Positions 1 to 12,584 of a stretch of DNA of 64,000 nt are shown here, piece after piece. A program made the position numbers and the translations under genes. This DNA comes from Rostratula benghalensis (taxonomy: Eukaryota; Chordata; Aves; Charadriiformes; Rostratulidae): NCBI GenBank assembly GCA_013399305.1, contig VXAI01000097.1:637486-701485 (forward strand), written 5' to 3'. Under the pieces are notes generated by a model. The model saw only the letters and a program-made list of their open reading frames with translations. It did no database searches and was not told where the DNA came from. How positions within the stretch are numbered: position 1 is the first letter of the stretch; every line of letters begins with the position of its first letter.

Positions 1-343
1 CATATCTCCTACAAGGAAAGACTTTTTAGTCTGGAGGACAAAAGTCTTGGAGGGGCAGGATCTGATCAACACCTATAAATACTTAAAGGCTGGATGTCAA
101 GAGGATGTCTTTTTTTCCAGTGGTGCCCAGTGAGAGGACAAGAGGAAACGGGCACAAACTTGTACCTAAGAATTTCCATTGGAACACGAAGAGGAACTTC
201 TTCACTTTGAGGGTGGCAGAGCCCTGGAACAGGCTGTCCAGAGAGATGGTGGAGTCTCTGTTTCTGGAGACATTCAAAACCTGCCGGAACATGTTCCTGT
301 GCAAACTGCTCTCCAACCCCATACCGTTCTGTGATTCTGTGAG
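1..343 (+). mobile_element. CR1 fragment A: ORF2 C-terminus and 3' end
   Basis: This is the 3' part of a CR1 LINE, cut by the window start. In frame it reads the conserved C-terminal stretch of CR1 ORF2 (VVPSERTRGNGHKLVPKNF-type, then RVAEPWNRLSREMVESL), followed by the CR1 tail signature GTTCTGTGATTCTGTGA at about 329-343. ORF2 of this family supplies endonuclease and reverse transcriptase; this piece is only the region downstream of the RT. The 3' untranslated part is shortened. From about 95 onwards it is almost identical, in inverted orientation, to about 14884-15118. Before about 70 the match falls off sharply. The copy is not functional. Confidence 0.9.
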
Positions 344-365
344 TGCAACAGATACTCTTTATGGC

Positions 366-790
366 AACTAGCAAGACTTTTGTCAATGTCTACCATAAAA
401 TCTTCATTGACAAAGGGATAAAATACAAACTGGGCAAGTGAATGGCAAGGCAGACACAAAGCTGGATAAATTGCTTGGCTCAAAGGATTGTAATCAGCAC
501 CATAAAGACCAGCTGGAAGCCAGTCAGCAAGTTTGATAAAAAAACTGGGAGAGGTCCCCGATAGACCAGATGCTACCATTCAGAGGGTCCTCAAGAAAGT
601 GGAGAAATGGGCCGACAGGAAACTCACTAAGTTCAACGAAGGGAGCAACGAAGTCCTGCAGCTGAGGCGTAATAGCCCCATGCACCAGTACAGGCTGAAG
701 AAACCTAACTGGAAAGCAGCTCTGCAGGAAAAGATTAGGGATTTTGGTGGACAAGTTGACCATAAACCATCAATGTGAGATGTGCCACAT
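366..790 (+). mobile_element. CR1 fragment B: mid ORF2 (RT thumb region)
   Basis: A second CR1 fragment lies directly after the tail of fragment A, in the same orientation. It begins inside the RT (a SKTFVNVYHK-like version of the SKAFDTVSHN motif) and runs through the region reading VEKWADRKLTKFNEGSNEVL and NSPMHQYRL. It ends in a short stretch resembling the next CR1 segment (VDHKPSM) before unrelated A+T-rich DNA at about 790. There are in-frame stops early on, so it is dead. Because it restarts in the middle of the element after A has finished, A+B cannot be one insertion. The same A-B junction recurs inverted at about 14867-14883. Confidence 0.85.
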
Positions 791-3721
791 GAGTCACTAA
801 TCTCCTTTGCATAAATATTACTTTTTTATTTTCTCAATTAATCTCTTAGAAATACTCATATGAATACATTCTGTTATTAATAACAAGGGAAGTGAATCCC
901 ACTGACATTAGTTAGTTTCCCAAATTGAATTAATTGAATTTCCTTACAACATTTTCTCAGTTCTAGTCAACCCCAGATTTTTTACTACTATTTTTCCCAA
1001 TTGGGAGGTATTGGTCTTGTATCATATCTGTCTTTACCAGTGTGTGAAAGAATAAGTCAACTAATTCTTTAGTACTTCATCCAGGTGTGGTATATAAAAA
1101 TGAGCCTAAGAAAGAAGGAGGTAAGAATTTGTATATGTACTTTCATAAAAATGGAAGGATAATTCACTGTACCTTGTATGTCTCATTGTCTTTCAAGATA
1201 CACTGTGAAGTATGTTATTAAGTTATACTGCTTCTTGTTAAGAAACATTAATGGTCTGATTTATCTCCAGGGAAGATATGGATGCTTCAGAAAGGACACC
1301 AGAAATTCTTGTAAAAAATTTGTATTTTAATTGTTTTCCTCTTCTTTTTTTTTTTCTTTTTTTTTTTCTTTTTTTTTTCCAGAGCTCCTGAAGAGTATTG
1401 CAAAAGGCCTTTTCTCTCAGGTAGCTTTTCTAGGCAGTTTTGTCTAGATAATAATAAAAATCAAAAATCAACACTTTACTTGCATGGGACACAGACTGAT
1501 ATAAAGCATCTGGTGCTTTTAATTCACTTTTTTCTCCAGTGACAGTTGAGTTTCCTCAGTTTTCCTTAAGAGTGCCACAAGTACACACAGTGAAGTATTT
1601 TCTTTCTTTTCCATTTAAATCTGCTACCTCGAAGTGGAAAACCTCTCAGGCACCAAGAAAAGACCGTCAAACCATTGAATGCAGTTGTAATGAGGGCATC
1701 TCTACACTAATGTTCATGATCAAGAGCTCTTGAGGCGGGGTGGGCTTTGGTTATTATTTCAAGCTGAGAAGTAAATTTTAACAGAGAAAAAAGGTTTGGG
1801 AACTCTGAGGACTAAAGTTATTCCCAGTATGGCCTGGGGCAAGTGCAATCTAAAATAAATGCTCCAGAAAATCTGTTGAGCATGAGTATGAGAAAGTAGC
1901 AGAGGCTGAAGAGTAAAGATTAATGAAATGTTCCTTTGAATCCATTAAAAAGACTTTGTGGCATTTTCTCTTTTAACCTTCCTGATCTCTTGTACTATGA
2001 TCTGTGTGAAGATACTGAAAGGAACATTTCATAAATTTGCTTTAATAACCACTACTTAAATTGAGCTCATCACAACAATTTTGCAAATACAGATCTGTTG
2101 TAGCTGTATTCAAGTTTAAAGATAAGAGGTTATTGCATTAATCCAGTCTAGGACTTTGTAGAAAAAGAAATCCAGTGAACTTATTCAAGACACTATGCTC
2201 CATATCATCTGCATTAAATACATGAATTAAATATGTGACACCAATGGCATTATAAGACTAAGATGAATATGTAAGCAGCCACAGTTGTTTAAAGTTTTAC
2301 ACAGTCTAAATTGCAAGGTCATTTCCATAGTGATAAAAGTTAAAAAAACAACAACTGAAGACTTCCTTTATTTTTTCACTTCATGTCTATACAGCTATTA
2401 AAAATGCACTCAGATATTCTTTTTTATCTCTCCCATGCTAAATGCAACTCTCTGGATTTTTTTCACAAATGGGAAGGGAATATGATACTTATCTAAAATG
2501 TCAAAGTGATTTATATAATAAGTTTTGTGGAAACTTTCAGGATTTATTCATTACAAGTGCCATTTCTAAATATGAAGTTTTCATATAATGCTTGTATTTA
2601 CTAAGAGATAAGTGAATCACTTGAGGAAGGCTGCCTGCACATTCTGAAGAAATCTTTCATAACACACATATCTTAAAACCAGAATATTTTTAATATGTTG
2701 GTGATCATGAATCAACAAGATGCAGCTTAGCTTATAGTAAGTGTTAAATCTTCATATATTTACCTAGAAATAATTTACAAAATATGCTTATGATTTAGAA
2801 AGTTTGAATTGTATTTTCACAGTAAACAGAGGGATGTGAACCTTTTCCATTCTTCATCTAAAAATGTATATACAGAAATTAAGCCTTAGAAAAGTCTAAC
2901 AAAATTGGAAACGAAACCTATCCATATTTAAGAGATGCTTAAATGGAGAAGAGACTTACAAAAACTGAACAACAAGTCTATGGGAAACCCAGGAAATCAG
3001 CTTCCACAGTCTCTTCAAAGCCGCATTTCAAAAATATTTTATAATCAATTAATAAACGTGATGTCTTTTTCGATCAGTTATGAAGTTATGACACATGTAT
3101 TCTTATTTTAGGCTGCCTAAAATTTCTTACATTTGTTATATGGAAGGATTAGGTGGTGAAATCATTGCTTCTTTTAAATCTGTGTTTGAACTAATAACCT
3201 AAAAAGAAAAAAAGGTAAATTCAGGTCAAATATATCCATAAAATTGTATGAAGGATCATAGCACTTGGCTCTCTACAGACATGAAGAATTTTGCCTTCCA
3301 ACTGTTAAATTAACTAAAATTTCCCAAATGTTCACTGGTATACTCTTCTATTCTCTTTAATAATAATCTTCTACTTTCTTTTAGCTACTGGGAAGGTCAT
3401 GTATGAAAATAGAAACTGTAATGGATGAAGATTTATTTTTGTAATTTTAAAAATGGAACACAAAACAGAAATGGATAACAGATAACACTGATACTTGAGT
3501 CATACATGAAGAAAAATTAGTTCGTTCAATACATAGTGAATGAACCTACATACAGGTTAGAATGCATTAATATTTTCTAACTCATAAGACAGTACATTAT
3601 TTTAATTAGTATTAATTCATTATAATATTCACCATTGTATGATATGTTTGAAGAATATTTCAGTTTTAGTATTTCAGATTATTTCCTACACAGCTGAATA
3701 TGTAAACTGAAATGTACCTAC
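791..3721. other. Non-coding A+T-rich stretch
   Basis: No convincing exon or repeat family is seen. It holds an interrupted pyrimidine tract at about 1334-1380 (T runs broken by C). A 64-codon plus-strand frame at 1539-1733 has no clear splice sites or family resemblance. A strong donor-like site on the minus strand near 2955 follows a good acceptor only 18 bases away, too short to call. If the left exon cluster is real, this is intron or downstream sequence of that gene. Confidence 0.6.
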
Positions 3722-3866
3722 TTTCCTTGTTCAAATGTTGCCTGATCTACAAAGTCTCCAGACCAGTAGGTGTCTTGTTGGGACCCAGCTGATCTCCATG
3801 ACATCTTTTCAACTTCAGAAGAATCTAAATAATCTGCTTGTGTATGATTTTTCCATCCCAGAACAT
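3722..3866 (-). CDS. Candidate internal exon, left cluster (third), protein unrecognised
   Basis: Minus-strand exon of 145 nt. It is bounded by an acceptor with a pyrimidine-rich tract (ending TTTTTCATTCTCAG) and a donor GTAGGT. It begins with 2 nt completing a codon, has 47 full codons and ends with 2 nt. The frame is open, while another frame closes within about 14 codons. It is rich in codons starting with G, as real coding sequence tends to be. The peptide is acidic and hydrophilic with four tryptophans (for example GWKNHTQADYLDSSEVEKM, then TYWSGDFVDQATFEQ), with no membrane segment or motif I recognise. Its first-base phase fits the exon ending at 5116. A TCC/CCTT-rich microsatellite lies just upstream in the intron. 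Function unknown. Confidence 0.55.
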
Positions 3867-3910
3867 CTGAGAATGAAAAACTAAGAAAAGCTACAGATTT
3901 TTGGGGTGTT

Positions 3911-3976
3911 TTCCTTCCATCCTTCATTCCTTCGTTCCTTCCTCTGTGCCTGCCTGCCTGCCTTGCCTTGCCTTAT
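3911..3976. repeat. Imperfect (CCTT)/(CCTG)/(CCTTG) microsatellite
   Basis: Pyrimidine-rich simple repeat changing unit from TTCC-type to TGCC and then CCTTG. It ends about 45 bases 5' of the candidate exon acceptor at 3867 on the minus strand, where it appears as a purine-rich tract. Confidence 0.8.
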
Positions 3977-5115
3977 TTTTATTTCCTTTATTTATTCCCA
4001 TCTGAAACCATTGTTGACATGTAGCATTTTATACTACCAGAATACACTTACACAGGAGAGGAGTCCTAAAATACCCAAACCATTTTTCTTCATGTCTCCC
4101 TAATTTTTTCACATGAGCTATCATTTTCACATGAGCTTTCATTCAGTCCAAGGATTACAGAAAGGAAATTCAGATATCCTAACAACTGCTTGAAAGAATA
4201 GCATTTACAATCAATTATATTTTAATATTAAAAGAATGCAATGTGCATCCCATTTTCTTATGCTATTCCTTTTTAATTTTGACCAAGCCTATTACAAATA
4301 AAAATACATAAAACCCAAAACTTTTTCCAAATGGACTAGATGTGAAAGCTCTCTTCATTTCCTTACACAGCCCTCATGATTCTTCTCCTGACATCAACAT
4401 TTTTTGCCCAAACTAGACCTGCCTTTCATAATTAGCACAACTACAACAACATAAGAAAGAGAACTGAGACTCTAAATTCCTTTTAGGGTCCCTCACAAAG
4501 ATGTCTAGTTACATACCGATTCTAAATCTAATTACAGTTTATATTCCATTCACTATGAATGGTAGAATGGACAGTTGGCAAATTTTTCATTGCAGTCACT
4601 GTGAAGACACACTTAACCTAACATTACGCTGAAAAACAGAATCTGTGAAAGAGAGGAAATCAGCATGCATTAGGCTACATCTCACTGCAAGACACTTCAA
4701 TGACAGCATCACAGGTATACTATATAGAAAACAATTTTCTGAACTCAAATAGACCTTATCTGTACAAGGATCATATTGCACGTTTACTATTAGAGACAAT
4801 GACAGGTCAGAAAATGAAAATAAGCCCACTTTTTTACCCCCTCTTGCACTGAAGTTTCTCACTTCAAGTCACGTGGAGTTGTTTTTAACAACTCTCATTT
4901 CAAGACGAATGTGACACCTGTATAATACTGGTATATTAGGCATAAGCCCTAGTTCTCATCAAAATATAGTAACCACTGACTTTAATAGAAGTATATGAAG
5001 TAAACTGAAGTATTTCTGTGCAGATTTGGACAGAAAAACAGATTAGCAGAGATTTTTATGTTTCAAATCCAGTACTTCATCCTCACCATTACTTCTAGAA
5101 AAAATGATCTATTAC
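3977..5115. other. Intron-like stretch between left-cluster exons
   Basis: Mostly featureless. It contains an 18-bp imperfect tandem pair at 4107-4142 (TTTCACATGAGCTATCAT-type, 17 of 18 bases shared). A minus-strand open stretch of 88 codons at 4596-4862 lacks convincing splice sites. Confidence 0.5.
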
Positions 5116-5246
5116 CTTTTCCCTTAAAATTAGTTTCACGTTGGAAAATCTCAGTTCCTTGTTCTAAAAGATCAGATAAGTAAGAATTAGGAGATTTACA
5201 GAGTTCAAATTGACCATGCCATACTGCAGCTTTTGAGCATCTTTTT
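5116..5246 (-). CDS. Candidate internal exon, left cluster (second), protein unrecognised
   Basis: Minus-strand exon of 131 nt: 1 nt, 43 codons, 1 nt. The acceptor is TTCACAG and the donor GTAATA, both acceptable but not strong. The peptide includes RCSKAAVWHGQFELCKSPN and SYLSDLLEQGTEIFQRET. Its start phase fits the exon ending at 5557 and its end phase fits the one starting at 3866, so three exons join in one frame; this is the main support. A caveat is that a second frame across 5' part of the interval (reading WWFTEKDAQKLQYGM from an alternative acceptor) is also open for about 30 codons, so the exact exon and frame are uncertain. No known domain is seen. Confidence 0.45.
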
Positions 5247-5556
5247 CTGTGAACCACCACTTAAGTAAATTAAATTTATAGTTATTAGTCTTCAGTTAGG
5301 ACAATTTGGAAATAGCATATTCCTCTGGACCTAAAATATGATTAAACATATACCTTCATAACATTTTGGAAAACTTTTGAATTCAAAGTATATTTGGAAA
5401 CACTGTTTCCTTTTCAAAACTTCACATATTCTGCTGACCTTCCAAGACTGGTGCTACATTTTCCTGCTTAAATCAGTTTCTTTACATTTCTTCCTTCAAA
5501 CTCCTTTCTCCATATGGAGTCTGCAGAAACCTTTTTGAAGAAGAAAACTTCCTTAC

Positions 5557-5648
5557 ATAACCTTAGCAGCTCTCTTGAGAGGGTTATCTCTACCCTTCCC
5601 ATCTTGATTCTTGTTTGCTTCTCTCTTAAACTCTATTGACCTAGTAAT
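5557..5648 (-). CDS. Candidate internal exon, left cluster (first), protein unrecognised
   Basis: Minus-strand exon of 92 nt: 30 codons plus 2 nt, starting on a codon boundary. The acceptor is very good (TTTTCTTCTGCTAATCCTCCAG) and the donor is GTAAGG. The peptide is highly charged and lysine/arginine-rich (ITRSIEFKREANKNQDGKG, then DNPLKRAAK), likely soluble. The 2-nt overhang pairs with the 1-nt start of the exon at 5246, with a 310-nt intron between. Phase 0 at the start is compatible with either tentative upstream exon at 39481-39576 or 55994-56109, but no direct link is shown. Function not recognised. Confidence 0.5.
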
Positions 5649-8600
5649 CTGGAGGATTAGCAGAAGAAAATGGTGGCTAGAATACATCACCTCAGTGTGG
5701 ATAGCACAATTATTGTGCACAAGTTGCAAAAGTTGAGTCAAATCATAGTTAAGTTTCACAAGTCTGTATTCAAAGAATATTCATGTGTGAAAGACCCGAG
5801 TTCTAATACTAAATTACATTTCCCTCACACTTGTCAGTCTACATCAAGGTTTACACAGTAGAAGATCCCTTGATACAGTAAGAAACTCTGAGAAGTTCTA
5901 AATGTGAAGCAGCTGCTTTTGAATCTTTTACATATCCTTCATACTGAAAGTAGTATTTTGAATAGCTATTACACAGTAAGAATTTGTGAGACAAGAAAAA
6001 GGGATATTAATTCTTCCCCAAAGTCATTTCAGTTCTCCCTCATAGAAGAGTATGAAGAGTACCTCCTGGAAACTAGATTATTTAGTTTGTCTGCTAACAG
6101 GAAAATTGGGCAAAAGAAGTATTGTCCAATTTGGAGAGAAAAACCTGTAGTGATGGGATGTATATTTCTCTGCAAATTCCAAGTTACGAAAGCAACCTGA
6201 GGACAGTGGAAACAAATAAGGCTTTAGAATATCTTCATCTTCTCTAAACTCCAGGACATTGTGGAAGACAAACTCTTATATTAAGAATGACATAAATTAC
6301 ACATCCATATATTTTATCTTACTTTCTAGTAGTAATACAGAACTCCTTTATGCCTTACTGCAAGGCAACTAGGTAGCTCCCTACTCTACCATAACAGGAA
6401 ATTTATTCCCCTAAGCAAGTGGCACCACCTCCTGTTTATTTCTCTTAATCTATTTTGCTTCCCTTCTATTTTATTGAGAGTTTTTTCCCCTGAAAATAAG
6501 ACAGCTCATAATTTTGTTAAGGCTTATAGTTTTTTAATATATTTTAATATTTTTGGTTAAAAGTTAGTATTTTAATGTTGCTTTAGAAGGAAGGCAAAAC
6601 AAGACTCAGAATGGCTCTGCTGTTTGGCATCTCTGCCACCAAAAATTTATGGAGCTGAGAGATGTCAAAAATATATGGTGGGTTCTGAATGGGTGTGTAG
6701 GTTTGAGGTAATTACTTCCTGAAAGGTTTATGCAGAAGCTATTGCTAGATGGAACAGAAAGAGACTCAAAATGGAAAAGAAGGTCATTCAAAGAGAAGGT
6801 CAGAGGTGACTGACAGATGTCTTATCTAGCTGAATTTATAAATCTCTTCTATTTTTGCTACTCTAATTACAAATTGTGTTGCTGTGTAGCATGAAAGGAG
6901 TGGCAATTATGTTCCCTTCTTTAAAAGAAAATAAAAGGCAAATTAAGTAAAACTAACCATGAGGAGTCGGACACCTCTAGATGCCTATACGTAGTTACAC
7001 TTTAGGCCAATGTGCTTCTACAGCTATATATTTCTTGAGAAGAGTAAAACCTAATCTCTGTTATACATTGTATACATTATATGCTTCAAATAAAATATAT
7101 AACATTACTAGAAAGTAAAAGTCTTATTTGCACAAAGTCATTCCAAAGAGAAGTATCTAATATACAATCTGAGATCTGAGATCTGTCTGCAGCCCTGATT
7201 ATTGTACTTTTGCATGCAGTAATACCTTCTCCTTGTGCAGTTCCACTGGTTCAGTAGATTTGATTAGTTCTTTTATAATTTCTTTCCTTGCAGCTTTACT
7301 CCATGAAAGAAAAAGGATTATCTTGACATGTAATACATAAGAATATAATAACAATAGTCCTTTATGGATTTGGAGCTTTGTAAAGTGAAAGACTGTTGAA
7401 CAAGTTCATTATCACAGTTCAGATGAAGCAGAGATATCTATGTCCTAATTTTTGAATCTGGTAATATTATTTAGTCAATAAACACATAATTTTGTTAATA
7501 CCCAAGATAGGTACAAAATGTATGTCTCTGCATCAATGTATTTGCTCTGGTTTTACTAACAGGGCATGGTGAGTTTGCTTGACTAGTCTGCATGGCTCCA
7601 TCAAAGCCCTTATGCCTAAACTGTAGATTGTAGTGGAGCAAAGCAGTTCTCTTGAATAAAATGTCGATAGTCACTGGAGAGAAAAAGATGGCTTTGAAAA
7701 TCTATAGAAAAAGGCTGTGCTTGCTTATGCTTGAACACTTAGGCAGTAAGGCTGTCCCTGTAGAGGTCTTCAAAGGCACCTGTCTTTCCTGGTTATTTGG
7801 GGAATTAAAGATTAACTTTTCAATAGCATCTTAAAATTGAACTGTAAGCTACATGCTTAAGTTAAATCTCCTACAGTTAAAAGTCTGGACACTGATAGGG
7901 TGTGCTCAATTAAGCTCTATATGTTACTACAAACTGAAATCATTAGATGAAAAACTTTAGCATTCAAAAATGATAGCACAAAGAGCATTTTTTCTCATAA
8001 CAAGGCTCCTCTTGCTTCCTTTGAAGCTTATTTGTGTATTGGGGATGATTTTCATTGGGGTGCTGTATCAATATTAAGTGTAGCTCTTCAAACAAATTTA
8101 CTTTTGGCATATAGTACAGAGCTTGTACCTGCTATTTCCATTTGTGATATAGTTGAAGTAGAAGGATGCTTCATCTTAGCTCAGTCTGTCCCATTACTGT
8201 TCATTCCTCCAGCTGCAGGGTAAGAATATTTTTATAAGTATTCCTCAGTTTGATACAGTTGCTGCTGGGGCTTAGCATGACTTATCCCAATTATCTCTTA
8301 TAAAGAACATCTGGCTAAAGACAATTTGTCAAGCACAATACAGGTTTTTGTAGGGATAACAAGTCTTTTCTTATCATTTTTAAAGTATTAACTGACAGAA
8401 AGGGGTATAAATATAGCCAAAACCCAACAAGCATTGCCAGAGCACTCATCAACAATACCCTACATAATTGTGCACATTTAATCTCTTTGGTTTCTTAGTC
8501 ATGCACATCTCAAGAAGTTTCAAAGGATTTCATATAGCTTAAAACTTTAGATATAGTCAGTTCTATTAAATAGCATATTGCTATGCCTGTCTTAGACTAA

Positions 8601-11294
8601 TGTAGAACAGATTTGTGATTTACTTTTGTTTGAAAAGTAGGAATAACCAAGCTTAAAGTAAGACCTTTTGCTATCCTGTAACACTTTCCTTCAAGAATTC
8701 CCATTTTCTTAAGTTATCTTCTCTCCCAGAGACAGCCAAAGCTCCAGAGGACGAACACATCCCCATGAATTAAGGAAAAAGTTACTGAATTGTCTGAAAT
8801 AAACCCATCAAATAATGTGCTGAACTCCACACAATATGTGAAGAGACAGCTTCCTACCTTGGAGTGGGAATAAATATGCCTTAAACATAAATGTAACTCG
8901 TCTAATTTAATTTTAGAGCCCTGAAGTAAAGTCTCAAAGCAGAGCAAAACAAGCAGGCATAGACTCATGGACTAGGGTCTCCTCACTGGTGTTGGGTCTA
9001 GAAGGTCATTCTTAGGCTACTGCCACGGTAGACAAGAGCAATTATCCTGTCAGCTCACTCGTCTGCAACTGACCCAATGGATAGTAGTAGATGTTAAAGA
9101 TTTATGCACAAGCAGTGATTAAAGCCGCCTTGCCCAGAGTAGCACATTTTTCCCAGTCAGCCACTGATTAATGTATTCCCTGAAATATAAGCTGCCTGCC
9201 ATGTCCTTTTGTAGTAAAAAGTAAAAGATTAAAAAGGACTTTCTGATATTTACTTTTTATATAGAATCTGCTATTTTCTCTATATTGCCTCTTTCTCCTC
9301 TTACTAGTTATAGCTCTAAATTAAGCATATCTTGTTCTTATCTGTCTTTTTGTCTGGAGACCTGACTCTATCTCCAGTCATGTTACCAAGCTACCTCTGA
9401 ATCCCTTCTGTACCAAGTGAGATGCTATTTTTGGCCCCAGTTTAGTTTCCAAACAGGCTACATATATAGTCTATGCAGTGTACACTGTAACAATATCTGA
9501 GATTACACAAGCATGGATCCTAGCTGCAGTGCTCACATCCATAAGAAATCTTCATGCTTTAAAGGAAAGACTGAGTCCTTCTGATAGAACTCTTCTTAGT
9601 GCCATGAGTTCCCCACTCTTATATTCACTCTTTCTTCTTGGGAAGATGTGAGAGAGAAAAGCAAATGTAGAATTTAATGGTAGGATAAGTCCCACCCTTA
9701 GATAACACAGCATCCAGGAGGCTTTTCTATCATTATGCTCCACTCTGATCAAATAAATGGCTCCTAAGAACAAACACAAGAAAAATGAAGAACAAAAAAA
9801 AATTGAAGGAAACTAGCTCAGTCAGTCTTTTCTGATCTCAGTAGCAAGATTAATTTAAGAAATCAAATTCTAGATAAATGAAGGTTAAATGATCATTTGA
9901 AATACTGCATAACCTTTCTCATGTCATTAATCTGCATGTTGTGTAATCCACACTAAAATTTGGCAATTACTTTTCACCTTTCAACAAAGATTAAATATGA
10001 ATGTTTTAGTGACAGCTCAAATTATTGTACTAACATTTTTTTTTAAAAAAAATTCATTACAGTGTGTATCATGTTATCAAATATAAAAAATAGTAGAAAT
10101 TTGTAATTGTCAAAATAAATGAGCAATCATATTTTCAGGAGTTATCCTTGTTGTTTCAAATGTTTTTGTTTCTTAATTCAACAAACTTCAATATTTTAGT
10201 CTTCCAAACACTAGTTGTCATCACTTAAAGAAGCTATTATAATTATTGCTATAATCAGCGTGCTATTTAACAGACTACAAAATCTAGCATATGTTACTGT
10301 TTATGCTGTCATTTGAGTAAAATTCCAGGTATGTAGTAAAACTACAGTTAGAATCTGATCTAGGAGCCTATATTATCTCAAGCAGCTCTTACTGATATGA
10401 GCTCTTTTGCTGATGTTACCTATAGTGCTCAAATTCATCAACAGTCCCCAAAGATCACCTGAGGAACAAGCAGAAGACCTGTCAAAAGGAAAGCATTTTT
10501 ACAGGAGTTTGAAATATGGTACATGAAAAATGCAGAACAGTTCTGTTGGTGAGCACTGATAATGCATTGTTAATTAGCAAACTGCACAGTAAATCACCTT
10601 TCACAACCTTGCAGTGATATGATTTCTTCCAGACCACTCATTTGAAATAAAAAGACTTCAAGTCCTCAGATATATATACACATATATATATATGTATGTG
10701 CACTGACTCTGTAATTTGCCTGTGCACAGATATGCCCACCCTTGGAAACTGTGGCAACACTTGCAGCATTTCTCTCAAAGAAAGAAGGCACTAGCTTTCA
10801 AAACAGCTATGATACTGAGCTATCTCTTTCAGTTCATAAGTGCAAACCTACATCCAGTCAGACTAAAGTTTGTTTAGTAATTTACCCTATTACTAGCTGT
10901 TGCTATAGGAAGAGTACAGAATTGGGAAAGTACAAGGCACTGGGATTTCCTTATTAACCCCAGGGATTTCTCCCCTAAGGATTTCTTAAAACAGAGGTGT
11001 TAAATTCTTGTTGAATACCATTTGATGGATTTTCTTTTCTTGTGTTTTTCTCTGGTACTTTTTCTACTGCTTTACACGAGAGTGTTTTCCAGTACTTAGT
11101 TTTGCCATTGAAATTATTTGAATTGATTTTCTGGTATCTTTGCTTCTCAAGAGGCCCCATTCTCCACTTCCAGCAGCTTAACATGTTTTCTGATGCATCT
11201 TTGATGTATATGAGGAAAACCTGTCATTAAAAATATTTGTAATTGTAAGGCAGGTAATTTAATGGGTTATCTATCGTTTAGTTGAAATACATTA
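5649..11294. other. Long intron-like or intergenic stretch
   Basis: No repeat family or exon is supported. A 98-codon plus-strand frame at 5904-6200 has neither splice logic nor recognisable content. A TA/CA microsatellite sits at about 10670-10700. A minus-strand acceptor (CTTCTGCTTGTTCCTCAG) and donor near 10434-10472 would bracket a 39-nt exon, too small to accept without a homolog. Confidence 0.5.
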
Positions 11295-11775
11295 ATTGAA
11301 TGATACTGTGTTCAGTTTTTGTTCCCAGTAGAAAAATTATTATATGCCTTGATAAACTGGAATGCACTGAGCAACTACAATGATCAGGGCCTGAAGCACT
11401 AGCCCTGAAAGGAGAGCATGAGGAAGCCGGACTTGGAGAAAAGTTGTCTTTGGGCAGATGTAACAGCAGCTCTGTTAACTCTGAGGAGGCTGTAAAGAAG
11501 ATGGAGCCAGGATATTCACAATGGTGTGTGGCGAGAAGACCAGAGAAAAAAAGTAGATTGAAACAAGAGAGCTTCCAGTTGGGTACAGGAGAAACCTTTT
11601 CCTCATTAGGACGGCAAATTATTGGAAGAGGTTTTCCAGAGAGGCTGTGCATTCTCTGTCCTCAGATATTTTCAAGATTTGACTGGATAAAGCGCTGAGC
11701 AACTATGGCTGACTAGTTTTGGAAGGGAAGTTGGACTAGAGACATCTAGAAGTGCCTTCCAACCTGAATTGTTAG
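11295..11775 (+). mobile_element. Old CR1 fragment: ORF2 C-terminus to near 3' end
   Basis: Plus-strand CR1 remnant. Recognisable landmarks are the CGTGTTCAGTTTTGGGCCC-like start (here diverged), the segment equivalent to the SERTRGNG/leucine-rich C-terminal region, the GGAAGAGGTTTTCCAGAGAGG motif (CR1 GGAACAGGCTGCCCAGAGAGG), and TTGGACTAGA followed by GTGCCTTCCAACCTGAATTG. The terminal 8-bp repeat has decayed. There are many stops and indels, so it is older than the composite copies. Confidence 0.75.
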
Positions 11776-12584
11776 TTGTATTAATGACAAAAGATATTAA
11801 ATGCAGGACCTTCCTAATTTGGAAAAAGGTACAATTTGTTTTATTTTAAATATGTTTTTTCTCGTATTATGATGTTTTCCGATAAGGAAAATTAAACCAT
11901 ACTTGTTTTAAGAACCCTGTTAGATCATTTTATTAGCTACTGTTGTCTTCTCTAGAAGGAAAGAATAATGACTAATATTTAGACTCATTTAGAAATAATA
12001 ATTGACACTAGCGGCCTAATACTTTCTAACTTTTTGAGGAGATAAACATATAAAAATATAAAGTTAACATCCCAAGAAAACAAGAATTAGAAAGAGCTCT
12101 CTATACATGGCTGTGATGTAACCTCAATATCTTCTCTTACATCTGTTCTTAAAACATGTTCTACCATAAATCTTGTGAATTGCCAGTGCCCGACTGTTTA
12201 AGTCAACAGAGACATTTATTTGTTCCTATCAGTTTTATTCATTTTGTAACCTCTTCTCGTATTTACTATTTATCCATGACCCTGTTAAGGTTAAGACATT
12301 TGGAAAGGTTAGGAAAAGAACAGGAAGAAGTTGAATATTCCATAGCATACAGGAATTATGTCATTTATGGCCACTGTTATAGTGTTTGCATATACCATGT
12401 GTTTAACAAAAGCCAGGCCAAGAGGCTGACCAATCTGCTTAGGAAAGCTTTAAATCAAAAGTGATGAAATGAGGGAGATGGCAATTCACAATCAAGTGAG
12501 GAAGTAGTGAAACAGATTTTCAAGCAAAGGGAGACCAGTGACGTGGGTATGAAATGCCTTATAAAGAACAAAACAAGGAAGAAG
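11776..12584. other. Unassigned A+T-rich stretch between CR1 copies
   Basis: No repeat family or gene recognised. A 102-codon plus-strand frame at 12156-12464 shows no family resemblance. The end of the stretch may contain decayed CR1 5' sequence. Confidence 0.5.

Noticed and set aside
2947..2975. 18-nt micro-exon with acceptor TTTCCCATAG and donor GTAAGT (minus)
   Set aside because: The phase would match the exon ending at 3722, but an 18-nt exon cannot be supported without transcript data.
5904..6200. 98-codon plus-strand frame
   Set aside because: No recognisable domain or splice sites, and it lies opposite the minus-strand candidate gene. A minus-strand acceptor (CCACTGTCCTCAG) in the same area gave short frames whose phase did not fit neighbouring exons.
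10434..10472. 39-nt minus-strand exon candidate; similar short candidates near 26883-26910 and 30505-30533
   Set aside because: Splice-like motifs this close together are expected by chance in 64 kb; no homology or firm phase chain.
10925..10955. Shared 14-mer AAAGTACAAGGCAC between about 10928 and 56293
   Set aside because: Flanks do not align convincingly, and a few 14-base matches are expected by chance in a window this size.
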